A stretch of DNA of 15,030 nt from positions 1-15,030 of the forward strand of contig CAZUQP010000029.1 of the NCBI GenBank assembly GCA_964622455.1, given 5' to 3'. A program made the translations under genes and the position numbers. The notes below the pieces were generated by a model. That model was not told the origin of the DNA, did not search any database, and was given only the letters and a program-made list of their open reading frames with translations. Within the stretch, counting starts at the first letter, position 1. Every line of letters starts with the position of its first letter. Shown here in pieces: positions 1 to 5,776 of this stretch. The stretch is from CAZUQP01 sp964622455. GTDB taxonomy: Bacteria; Pseudomonadota; Gammaproteobacteria; DSM-16500.

Positions 1-163
1 TTCGTGTTTTCAGGGCCGTAGGCCCTGAAAAGACAAAGCGTGTTGCAGTGCAAAAAACTTAATCTCAGGCTACGTGGGGTTCAAGTCATTGGCCTGAAAG
101 CACCAAAACTTGGTGCAATAAATTCGACAGTCAGTGTTAGATCAAGTTTAGATTTTTATACAT
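1..163. other. Left-edge non-coding region with compact hairpins
   Basis: No convincing protein gene is visible here. Two perfect hairpins are present. One has an 11-bp stem and a GTA loop (7-17 with 21-31). The other has a 7-bp stem and an AAC loop (100-106 with 110-116). Between them lies GGTTCAAG (79-86), a motif also found in the 3' half of 6S RNA and, in similar form, in tRNA T-arms. Together with the terminator-like hairpin that follows at 164-192, this could be the 3' part of a structured plus-strand RNA whose 5' half lies outside the window. The RNA assignment is speculative; the hairpins themselves are seen directly. Confidence 0.3.
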
Positions 164-200
164 AAGAGCGCTAAATCATGTTTAGCGCTCTTTAATTTTT
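164..200 (+). terminator. Rho-independent terminator-like hairpin, possibly bidirectional
   Basis: A perfect 12-bp stem (164-175 with 181-192) closes a 5-nt loop. On the plus strand it runs into a T-rich tail (TTTAATTTTT, 191-200), so it best fits the end of a plus-strand transcript entering from the left. It also lies directly after the waaA stop codon on the minus strand and could end that transcript, although the minus-strand tail is not a clean T-run. Confidence 0.75.
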
Positions 201-1452
201 ATCCTAAATTAATCAAATCCACTTGCCGTTTTAAAGCGCCGCGATTTTTTTCGACCACTTGAAAAGCATTGTCACCTGTTTTTTTACGCGTCTCTTCATC
301 CATAAAAAAATGAATCACCTTTTCAGATAATTGTTCAGCATCTTCCACTTTAATCATGCCGTTTGCAGCCAGCATCAAATCACTCACTTCCGCAAAATTA
401 AATAAATACGGGCCCGTGATCACTGGTTTATGCAACGCTGCAGGTTCAATCACATTGTGCCCGCCGATGGGGACAAAACTCCCGCCTACAAAAGTGACAT
501 CTGATGCTGCATACATTAAAAGCATTTCGCCCATTGTATCTCCCAGATAAACAGCCGTATTTTCACTGCATGGATTTTTTTCACTACGGCGCACTAAATG
601 AAATCCTTGTTCTTTTATTTTTTTTGCAACATCATCAAAGCGTTCGGGATGTCTTGGCACTAAAATTAAAAGTACATTCGGTAATTTTTGATGGATGATC
701 CGATGTGCAGCTAAAATAATTTCTTCTTCGCCGTTATGCGTACTGGCTGCAACCCAAATCAAACGTGTATCGCCCAATTGATTTCGTAATGCTTTTCCCT
801 TCGTAATAACTTCCGGTAATATTTCTAAATCAAATTTCAAACTCCCTGTCATTTTGACTCGATTTTTTTCCATTCCTAACTCAATAAAACGTGATGCATC
901 GGGTTCTGCTTGCGCGGAAAGCACAGTAATCGCCGTCAACATGTCGCTAACCAGCGGTTTAATTCGATGATATCCTTTAGCAGATTGATTCGATAAACGC
1001 GCATTCGTCAAAACAATTGGAATATTTCTTTTTTTACAAGCCGCAAATAAATTAGGCCATAATTCAGTTTCCATAATGACTAATATTTTAGGATGAACAC
1101 GATCGATAAAACGCGCGACTGCATCAGGCACATCGTAGGGAATATAAGCATTCAATACACTATCACCTAAAGAAGCTGCCACACGCACAGAACCGGTTAA
1201 CGTCATATTGGTCACCAAAATAGGAATATGCGGATATTTTATTTTAAGCGCTTTGATTAATGGATGCGCGGCAATAGTTTCACCCAAAGACACTGCGTGT
1301 ACCCAAATACATTGATTTAGCCGATGCGGACAAAATCCTAAGCGTTCGGCTAATCGTTTGCGATACAAAGGATTTTTCCGCGAACGCCATAACAATCGTA
1401 AAAAAATAAATGGCAATGCTAAATAAAATAATAAACTATATAAATATCGCAA
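199..1452 (-). CDS. waaA: 3-deoxy-D-manno-octulosonic acid (Kdo) transferase
   Basis: WaaA (KdtA) is a GT-B glycosyltransferase on the cytoplasmic face of the inner membrane. It moves Kdo from CMP-Kdo onto the tetra-acylated lipid A precursor, the first step of LPS inner-core assembly. The protein has 417 residues, close to the family's usual length. An N-terminal hydrophobic anchor spans about residues 4-22. The HAVSLGET motif (52-59) carries the likely catalytic base Glu58. METELWPN (127-134), PRHPERF (266-272) and the donor-site stretch GGSFVPIGGHNVIEPAA (323-339) follow in the family's order. The start is TTG: AGGAAG at 1458-1463 sits 5 nt upstream, and no in-frame ATG competes. The gene diverges from rpe across a short intergenic region. 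Whether it adds one or more Kdo residues cannot be read from the sequence. Confidence 0.96.
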   Translation of the reverse strand: MRYLYSLLFYLALPFIFLRLLWRSRKNPLYRKRLAERLGFCPHRLNQCIWVHAVSLGETIAAHPLIKALKIKYPHIPILVTNMTLTGSVRVAASLGDSVLNAYIPYDVPDAVARFIDRVHPKILVIMETELWPNLFAACKKRNIPIVLTNARLSNQSAKGYHRIKPLVSDMLTAITVLSAQAEPDASRFIELGMEKNRVKMTGSLKFDLEILPEVITKGKALRNQLGDTRLIWVAASTHNGEEEIILAAHRIIHQKLPNVLLILVPRHPERFDDVAKKIKEQGFHLVRRSEKNPCSENTAVYLGDTMGEMLLMYAASDVTFVGGSFVPIGGHNVIEPAALHKPVITGPYLFNFAEVSDLMLAANGMIKVEDAEQLSEKVIHFFMDEETRKKTGDNAFQVVEKNRGALKRQVDLINLG

Positions 1453-1457
1453 GACAT

Positions 1458-1463
1458 CTTCCT
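1458..1463 (-). promoter_or_regulatory. Ribosome binding site fixing the TTG start of waaA
   Basis: AGGAAG on the minus strand lies 5 nt before a TTG codon at 1450-1452. It supports TTG as the true start. Confidence 0.7.
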
Positions 1464-1524
1464 TATTTCACTTCAAAATAGGGCGATTATAGTGGATTAT
1501 TGAGGTTCTTTGCGAGGAAAAACC

Positions 1525-2190
1525 ATGCGCGACTATCTTATTGCTCCCTCATTACTTTCCGCTGATTTTGCGCGGTTAGGCGAAGAAGCAACCGATGTTC
1601 TTAAAGCAGGCGGCGATGTATTACATTTGGATATCATGGATAATCATTATGTCCCTAACTTAACCATCGGCCCCATGCTGTGCGAAGCACTGCGTAAGCA
1701 CGGTATTAAAGCACCCATCGATGTCCATTTGATGACTCGTCCTGTAGACCGGCTCATTGTAGAATTTGCTAAAGCAGGTGCAAGCTATATTACCTTTCAT
1801 CCGGAATGCTCTCCGCACGTTGACCGTAGCTTGGAACTCATTCGTAAACATGACTGTAAAGCAGGACTTGCTATTAACCCAGCCACTCCGCTTGATTGCT
1901 TGGATTACGTCTGGGACAAATTGGATATCATTCTAATTATGTCAGTCAATCCCGGTTTTGGCGGACAAACCTTTATCCCCATCACCTTAGAAAAATTAAA
2001 AAAAACGCGGACCTTAATTGAACAGCATCAAAAAGACATCCGCTTAGCCATCGATGGCGGCATCAAGGTAGATAATATTGCACTGGTAGCAAAAGCAGGC
2101 GCTGATATGTTTATTGCGGGTTCAGCGATCTTTACAGAGCCTGATTACGCCGCCGTGATTACGAAGATGCGGAATGAATTAAAAAAGTAA
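1525..2190 (+). CDS. rpe: Ribulose-phosphate 3-epimerase
   Basis: Rpe interconverts D-ribulose-5-phosphate and D-xylulose-5-phosphate in the cytosolic non-oxidative pentose phosphate pathway, using a metal-dependent TIM barrel. The family signatures appear in order: APSLLSADFARLG near the N-terminus with the catalytic-site Ser and Asp, LDIMDNHYVPNLTIGP with the metal and acid Asp, IDVHLM with a metal His, SVNPGFGGQ (phosphate loop), IDGGI with the second catalytic Asp, and GADMFIAGSAIF near the end. The frame is open from TTG at 1510, but GAGGAAA at 1514-1520 lies just before ATG 1525, so ATG is chosen; this gives 221 residues, the normal length. It is divergent from waaA. No clear terminator follows the gene. 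rpiA lies on the opposite strand about 3 kb away. Confidence 0.96.
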   Translation: MRDYLIAPSLLSADFARLGEEATDVLKAGGDVLHLDIMDNHYVPNLTIGPMLCEALRKHGIKAPIDVHLMTRPVDRLIVEFAKAGASYITFHPECSPHVDRSLELIRKHDCKAGLAINPATPLDCLDYVWDKLDIILIMSVNPGFGGQTFIPITLEKLKKTRTLIEQHQKDIRLAIDGGIKVDNIALVAKAGADMFIAGSAIFTEPDYAAVITKMRNELKK

Positions 2191-2320
2191 TTTAAATCTC
2201 TTATTTTGATCTTATATTGTGCATTTTTTATGAATAGCTCATTTTTTGATCAAAATAGCCCTTTAATAGGAGGTATAATATACCTGTTAGCGGTCAAAAC
2301 CTAACTAGGAGGAACCTCCA
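2191..2320 (+). promoter_or_regulatory. Promoter region of the 69-residue protein gene, with palindromes
   Basis: A perfect TATAAT (2274-2279) is embedded in a 6+3+6 inverted repeat, AGGTAT-AAT-ATACCT (2271-2285). A perfect 12-bp palindrome, TTTTGATCAAAA (2244-2255), covers the expected -35 position; no good -35 hexamer is seen at a 16-18 nt spacing. Half of that palindrome recurs as ATTTTGATC at 2203-2211. A weak -35 with two dyads over the promoter suggests control by a DNA-binding regulator. That reading is inference; the -10 box and the palindromes are seen directly. Confidence 0.5.
2307..2319 (+). promoter_or_regulatory. Strong ribosome binding site within a small palindrome
   Basis: AGGAGGA (2307-2313) lies 7 nt before ATG 2321, a near-perfect Shine-Dalgarno. 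It overlaps GGAGG-AA-CCTCC (2308-2319), so the site could fold back on its own complement just before the start codon. The folded form would be short-lived, because only four pairs fit around a GAAC loop. Confidence 0.6.
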
Positions 2321-2530
2321 ATGAAAGACAAATTTGACAAAAACAAGCAACACCAGCAACAACCTCATATTACACCGGGCACCCCGCCAGGCGGGGCACA
2401 AAGAACCACGACAGGCGGAACAACCGGCGGCCAGCAACAACGCGGCCCAGGGATGCAACGCCCTAACCTGAACAATCCAAGCAATCCGCACCAACAAGGA
2501 GGCGGCAGTGATTGGAGTGGTAAAAAATAA
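2321..2530 (+). CDS. Small low-complexity Gln/Gly/Pro/Asn-rich protein of unknown function
   Basis: This 69-residue protein is not recognised as a named family. It has a lysine-rich charged head (MKDKFDKNK), then Gln runs, TPGTPPGG, TTTGGTTGGQQQ, an Asn/Pro stretch and a GGGSDWSGKK tail. There is no signal peptide, membrane segment or cysteine, and it should be intrinsically disordered. The gene is supported by a consensus -10 box, a near-perfect Shine-Dalgarno and a strong terminator immediately downstream, so it looks like a self-contained, well-expressed single-gene unit. Possible roles include a stress-type hydrophilic protein or a nucleic-acid or surface-binding peptide, but nothing in the sequence decides between them. 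The Gln/Gly/Pro-rich style is shared with the tail of the neighbouring 109-residue protein. Confidence 0.72.
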   Translation: MKDKFDKNKQHQQQPHITPGTPPGGAQRTTTGGTTGGQQQRGPGMQRPNLNNPSNPHQQGGGSDWSGKK

Positions 2531-2554
2531 AAAGGAAGTTATTATAAAATAACT
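2531..2554 (-). terminator. Weak terminator candidate for the 109-residue protein gene
   Basis: A 7-bp AT-rich stem (2537-2543 with 2548-2554) is followed on the minus strand by a T-rich run. It lies downstream of the minus-strand gene ending at 2612. The stem has only one G-C pair, so the call is weak. On the plus strand a T-run also follows after a few bases, so it could act in both directions. Confidence 0.35.
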
Positions 2555-2574
2555 AAACCGTTTTTTATTTTAAC

Positions 2575-2613
2575 ACCCAGCAATCATTTGTTTGGTTGTT
2601 GGGTATTTTTTTT
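2575..2613 (+). terminator. Strong Rho-independent terminator after the 69-residue protein gene
   Basis: A 12-bp stem (2575-2586 with 2593-2604, two G-U pairs) with a TTTGTT loop is followed by A then eight Ts. It is placed to end the plus-strand transcript of the small gene. Its T-run touches the stop codon of the opposing gene at 2612. Confidence 0.88.
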
Positions 2614-2941
2614 ATTTTTCACTCTCTTTTTTCTCATCATCTTTAACCCAACTGTGCGGCATGCCTGCTGGTCTGGGCGCATTATTGAAGGGGGTTGGTT
2701 GAAAGCTCGACTTTTGCTGCACGCCGCCTCCGCTAGATGAAATTGATGTACTTCCCGCGCTTTCAGTAAATTCTTGTAGCAAGTCTAATCCTTCAAATAA
2801 TCGGTAGGTGACTTTCACGCGTAATTTTGCATCTTCTTCTTGCTTTGCTGAAACAAAAAGTTTTGCATCATTCATGTCATTAAATTCTGCAACAGGAATA
2901 TCCGTCCCGCGCGCATATTGCTTAGTGATTTTGTATAACAT
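2612..2941 (-). CDS. Conserved-looking hypothetical protein with a disordered C-terminal tail
   Basis: This 109-residue protein carries no function I can name. Residues 1-60 look like a compact alpha/beta module (MLYKITKQYARG, an acidic helix with NDMNDAKLFVSAKQEEDAKL, then a strand with VKVTYRLFEGLDLLQEF). From about residue 62 it becomes low-complexity: Ser/Gly-rich, then QQKSSFQPTPFNNAPRPAGMP, ending in charged KDDEKKESEK. There is no signal peptide or membrane segment. The start ATG at 2939-2941 has only a poor upstream ribosome site. The gene is transcribed away from the patatin-like gene across a shared 136-bp region. The ordered head argues for a real gene; similar short proteins may occur in Legionellales, but that is memory-level inference. 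Confidence 0.75.
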   Translation of the reverse strand: MLYKITKQYARGTDIPVAEFNDMNDAKLFVSAKQEEDAKLRVKVTYRLFEGLDLLQEFTESAGSTSISSSGGGVQQKSSFQPTPFNNAPRPAGMPHSWVKDDEKKESEK

Positions 2942-2950
2942 ATCTCAACC

Positions 2951-2990
2951 ATTCTAAATAAAATTGAATAATATGGCGGCTATTCTAAAT
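2951..2990. repeat. Pair of 9-bp direct repeats upstream of the 109-residue protein gene
   Basis: ATTCTAAAT occurs at 2951-2959 and again at 2982-2990, 31 bp apart (about three helical turns), inside the divergent promoter region. The spacing would put both copies on one face of the helix, as for a regulator's half-sites. In AT-rich DNA a chance match is possible. Confidence 0.35.
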
Positions 2991-2993
2991 GAT

Positions 2994-3052
2994 TTAAGAA
3001 AAAAGTCATCTTGTTTAAGTTTTTCTTAAGGTGCAGGAGAGTACTCTATATT
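2994..3052 (+). promoter_or_regulatory. Candidate PmrA box and promoter of the patatin-like gene
   Basis: TTTAAG (3014-3019), five Ts, then CTTAAG (3025-3030) is a perfect match to the YTTAAK-N5-YTTAAK direct repeat known as the PmrA box; the half-sites start 11 bp apart. A -10-like TATATT (3047-3052) lies 17 nt after position 3029, so the second half-site occupies the -35 position, as expected for a response-regulator-activated promoter. The -35 itself is poor. A 10-bp inverted repeat, TTAAGAAAAA (2994-3003) with TTTTTCTTAA (3020-3029), overlaps the box. Sequence match and geometry are seen; control by PmrA is inference. Confidence 0.5.
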
Positions 3053-3077
3053 CTTTTTGGCAAAATAAGGAACGTTT

Positions 3078-4217
3078 ATGCCTATTCCAAAAATCACTAA
3101 TCTTGTACTCGGTGGCGGTGGAGTACCAGGCGCTTTTTCACTCTTAGGCGCAATCAAAGCACTAGAAGAGCAAAAACTTTTAGGCTACTTAGAACACGTC
3201 TGCGGCACATCCATTGGCGGAATTGCAGCGCTTATGTTATGCCTAAATTTTAAAGCAAAAGAAATAAAAGATTTTATAAAAAATATCGATTTTTCAAAGC
3301 TACAAGACAACTCTTACTTTCCTCAAGCTACGATGAAAAATTTGAAAAACCATTTTGGCATATACACAGGCAAACCACTCTCTGAATTAATTAAAACTAT
3401 TTTAAAAATGAGAGATCTTCCAGAAGACATTACTTTTGAACAATTAAAGAAAGACTTTCCTCGAACGCTACACATCGTTGCAACAAAAGCATTTACAGAT
3501 AGCAATGGTATCGGCCAATCTGAGTTACAATATTTTTCTGCGGATACAACACCAGACACATCCATAGTGACCGCTATTATGGCATCGACCGCCATCCCGC
3601 CTTTTTTCCCGCGAATTCGATTAGAAAGGCAAGCAGAAGGCAAATTTGTCGAAGTAGAAGGTAATAAAGGACATGTTTACGCTGACGGTGGCTTCTTAAG
3701 TAATTGTGCAATTGAGTATTTTGATGAACCCGGCGGCAGGATCAATCAAGAAACATTAGGGCTCGCCTTCACCACTTTCCCTTCAAAAGAAAAGTTGAAA
3801 GTTTCTATCCCTGATGGCGATTTAGTCAATTATTTATTTGCATTGTTGTATAAAGCTTTTTCTGATGAATATGAAAAATTGGCTAAGCCTGAAAATTATA
3901 AAAGGCTTATTATCATTGATCGCCAAAATCAAAAAGCAAACATTACTGAATTTAATCCTTCGCATCAAATGAGAAAAAAACTCTATCATGCTGGAAAGGG
4001 AGCAGTACATCAATATTTAAAATTACATTATCTCAAAGATAATATTTTTGGATTGCCGAATGAAGTAAAAGAAAATGATGATGAAAAACATAGCTCGTCT
4101 TTAAAATACTCAAAGTCCCAGATTATTTTTTCATCTTCTAGGGACAACAAAGAAGCTAATAATAAGGAAAAACATTTACAGCGCAGTAGAACTTGCACTC
4201 CATTCAGGAATATTTAG
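3078..4217 (+). CDS. Patatin-like phospholipase / lipid acyl hydrolase
   Basis: Patatin-like proteins hydrolyse ester bonds of phospholipids or neutral lipids with a Ser-Asp dyad. Residues 9-20 hold the Gly-rich oxyanion loop LVLGGGGVPGAF; residues 43-47 are GTSIG, with nucleophile Ser45; residues 203-205 are DGG, with catalytic Asp203. ASTAIPPFFP (169-178) is another typical patatin stretch. The oxyanion motif normally reads GGGxRG or GGGxKG, but here the basic residue is Pro. The catalytic domain ends near residue 320. About 60 hydrophilic, Ser/Lys/Asn-rich residues follow (DNKEANNKEKHLQRS), probably disordered. There is no signal peptide or membrane segment. ATG 3078 has AAGGAA just upstream. 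The gene is AT-rich and lies behind a PmrA-box-like site, so a type IV-secreted lipase is possible; a housekeeping intracellular lipase is the alternative. Its stop codon lies inside the convergent oxygenase gene. Confidence 0.9.
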   Translation: MPIPKITNLVLGGGGVPGAFSLLGAIKALEEQKLLGYLEHVCGTSIGGIAALMLCLNFKAKEIKDFIKNIDFSKLQDNSYFPQATMKNLKNHFGIYTGKPLSELIKTILKMRDLPEDITFEQLKKDFPRTLHIVATKAFTDSNGIGQSELQYFSADTTPDTSIVTAIMASTAIPPFFPRIRLERQAEGKFVEVEGNKGHVYADGGFLSNCAIEYFDEPGGRINQETLGLAFTTFPSKEKLKVSIPDGDLVNYLFALLYKAFSDEYEKLAKPENYKRLIIIDRQNQKANITEFNPSHQMRKKLYHAGKGAVHQYLKLHYLKDNIFGLPNEVKENDDEKHSSSLKYSKSQIIFSSSRDNKEANNKEKHLQRSRTCTPFRNI

Positions 4218-5073
4218 AAGAGTCTATCGGTATTCTTGCTGACCCATAAGTACGAAATGGCGACAAATGCGGATTGCCTAATTTTTTAAGAATTTTTGCT
4301 GCTGCCCCCAAATGAAAAATTTCCCAATTTTTCATTCTATCAAAACCAGTGTCTTCCTCGAAGACATTTCTCACTGTAGTAGTGTAAGCTAATCGTGGAC
4401 AATCAGCCATATTTCTTGCTGTACGATGCAGCGTAAGAGGGGAAAAAATAAGCGCGTCACCTTCTTTACATTGTATATTCACTATTTCAGCATCCTCAGG
4501 CAACCATTTTGGTTCTCGGTTTTGATGCGGAATATGCCCCCATAAATGGGATTTTTTTATCATATCCATAGTTCCGGCACCTTTTTCCATCACTATAGGC
4601 GCCCAAAAAGAATATGTTCTATTCCCGGCACCAGTCCAGAATTCTTGATGAAATTTTTTGATGAGTGAATCATTTTTTTCATCTTTTATATTAACAGGTA
4701 ACTCAGAATTCATTTCATAGGCAAGATCAACCCCGACAATATGAATAAAACTTTCTAGTATTGCAGAGGTATTTAAAATTCTTTTAGGAAATTCAGCAAA
4801 AACAATTTCTCGCATGAGGTGTAGGTTAATTTGATATGGGTGAATATTTTTAGAAAGTTGTTTATATTGTTCAGAAAAATGCAATCCAGTCGGCGCGCCA
4901 AGTTTTACTAATTTTTCGCAAATACAGCTTTTTATTTCCTCGATTAATTTTGTGTCGATGACATCTTCAAGCAAAAAATATCCGTTTTCGATAAGTTCAT
5001 TCATGTTGTTTAATACAGATTGACTTTTTATGGTTTCAGTTATTTTAACTTCTACTGTTTCTGTCGTTACCAT
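4204..5073 (-). CDS. Phytanoyl-CoA dioxygenase (PhyH)-family Fe(II)/2-oxoglutarate oxygenase
   Basis: The 289-residue protein belongs to the PhyH group of non-haem iron oxygenases, which hydroxylate small molecules using O2 and 2-oxoglutarate. The iron-binding triad is visible: HQE (His142, Glu144, an HxE version of the usual HxD) and distal His216 in SPLTLHRTARN. Arg220 or Arg227 may bind 2-oxoglutarate. TYSFWAPIVMEKGAGTMDMIKKSH (153-176) is the typical core with substrate-facing residues. The N-terminus is hydrophilic, with no signal peptide. ATG 5073 has GGAG about 9 nt upstream. It lies 49 bp after rpiA on the same strand with no terminator between, so it may be the last gene of the hslVU-rpiA operon. 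It overlaps the patatin gene tail-to-tail by 14 bp. The substrate cannot be told; the gene is AT-rich and looks accessory. Confidence 0.85.
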   Translation of the reverse strand: MVTTETVEVKITETIKSQSVLNNMNELIENGYFLLEDVIDTKLIEEIKSCICEKLVKLGAPTGLHFSEQYKQLSKNIHPYQINLHLMREIVFAEFPKRILNTSAILESFIHIVGVDLAYEMNSELPVNIKDEKNDSLIKKFHQEFWTGAGNRTYSFWAPIVMEKGAGTMDMIKKSHLWGHIPHQNREPKWLPEDAEIVNIQCKEGDALIFSPLTLHRTARNMADCPRLAYTTTVRNVFEEDTGFDRMKNWEIFHLGAAAKILKKLGNPHLSPFRTYGSARIPIDSSKYS

Positions 5074-5122
5074 TTTTTAAATCTCCGTAAATTAAATTTT
5101 TAAAATATTCCATTTATTTTTT

Positions 5123-5776
5123 TCAATCATGCTGTATGCCGCTATCTGTTGCAAGCATAACTTCATCGGCACGACGTCTCGCAAATATTCCATTGGCAAC
5201 AACGCCTGCAATATTATTGATTTTTTCTTCCCAAGCGATCGGATCTAAAATTTTTAAATTATAAACATCCAAAATAACGTTGCCATTATCCGTCACAAAA
5301 CCTTGTCGGTAAGAGGGATCACCGCCTAATTTAACGATTTCTCGCGCAACATAACTGCGCGCCATGGGAATCACTTCAATAGCGACCGGAAATACACCCA
5401 GTAAATCTACTTTTTTATGTTGATTCACTAAACAAATAAATTTTTTTGCAACCGCCGCTACAATTTTTTCTCGCGTTAAAGCGCCACCGCCGCCTTTAAT
5501 CATTTGCTTGGCTGAATTAATTTCATCCGCACTATCAATATAAATTGGCAACTCATTGACACTATTCAAATCAACCACCGGAATGGATAATGCTTTTAAT
5601 CTTTTTTCAGTTTCGAGAGAACTTGCAACCGCCGCTTCAATTTTTCCTTTCACTGCTTTTAATTCTTCGATAAAACAATTGACAGTAGAACCGGACCCAA
5701 CACCTAACACCATGCCTGGTTCAATATAAGCAAGCGCTGCTTTTCCGAGCATTTTTTTTAAATGTTCTTTGTCCAT
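5123..5776 (-). CDS. rpiA: Ribose-5-phosphate isomerase A
   Basis: RpiA interconverts ribose-5-phosphate and ribulose-5-phosphate in the cytosolic pentose phosphate pathway. The family motifs are in order: GVGSGSTVNCFIEEL (phosphate loop), ASSLETEKRL, YIDSADEI (catalytic Asp pair; Ser replaces the usual Gly of DGADE), KGGGGALTREKI (with the catalytic Glu and Lys), FPVAIEVIPMA and VTDNGNVILD. The protein has 217 residues from ATG 5776, close to the family's usual length. The frame stays open upstream to a TTG at 5803, but an AGGAG motif 8 nt before ATG 5776 decides the start. The DUF971 gene overlaps the start by 19 nt, pointing to translational coupling. No terminator is seen before the oxygenase gene. 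Confidence 0.96.
   Translation of the reverse strand: MDKEHLKKMLGKAALAYIEPGMVLGVGSGSTVNCFIEELKAVKGKIEAAVASSLETEKRLKALSIPVVDLNSVNELPIYIDSADEINSAKQMIKGGGGALTREKIVAAVAKKFICLVNQHKKVDLLGVFPVAIEVIPMARSYVAREIVKLGGDPSYRQGFVTDNGNVILDVYNLKILDPIAWEEKINNIAGVVANGIFARRRADEVMLATDSGIQHD

Noticed and set aside
75..90. tRNA or tmRNA T-arm around GGTTCAAG
   Set aside because: No acceptor stem, anticodon arm or CCA end can be built around it.
1461..1524. Sigma-70 promoter for rpe with TATAGT at 1488-1493
   Set aside because: The matching -35 (TTTCAC) is poor, so it is not listed as a feature.
2203..2256. ATTTTGATC / GATCAAAAT arms as a terminator for rpe
   Set aside because: The loop is about 36 nt and no T-run follows in the right place; the right arm belongs to a separate palindrome.
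2284..2304. A 6-codon leader peptide starting at CTG upstream of the small gene
   Set aside because: CTG is a rare start, the frame is very short, and nothing suggests attenuation.
2294..2497. Minus-strand 67-residue open frame
   Set aside because: It lies antisense to the small Gln/Gly-rich gene, covers its ribosome site, and has no signals of its own.
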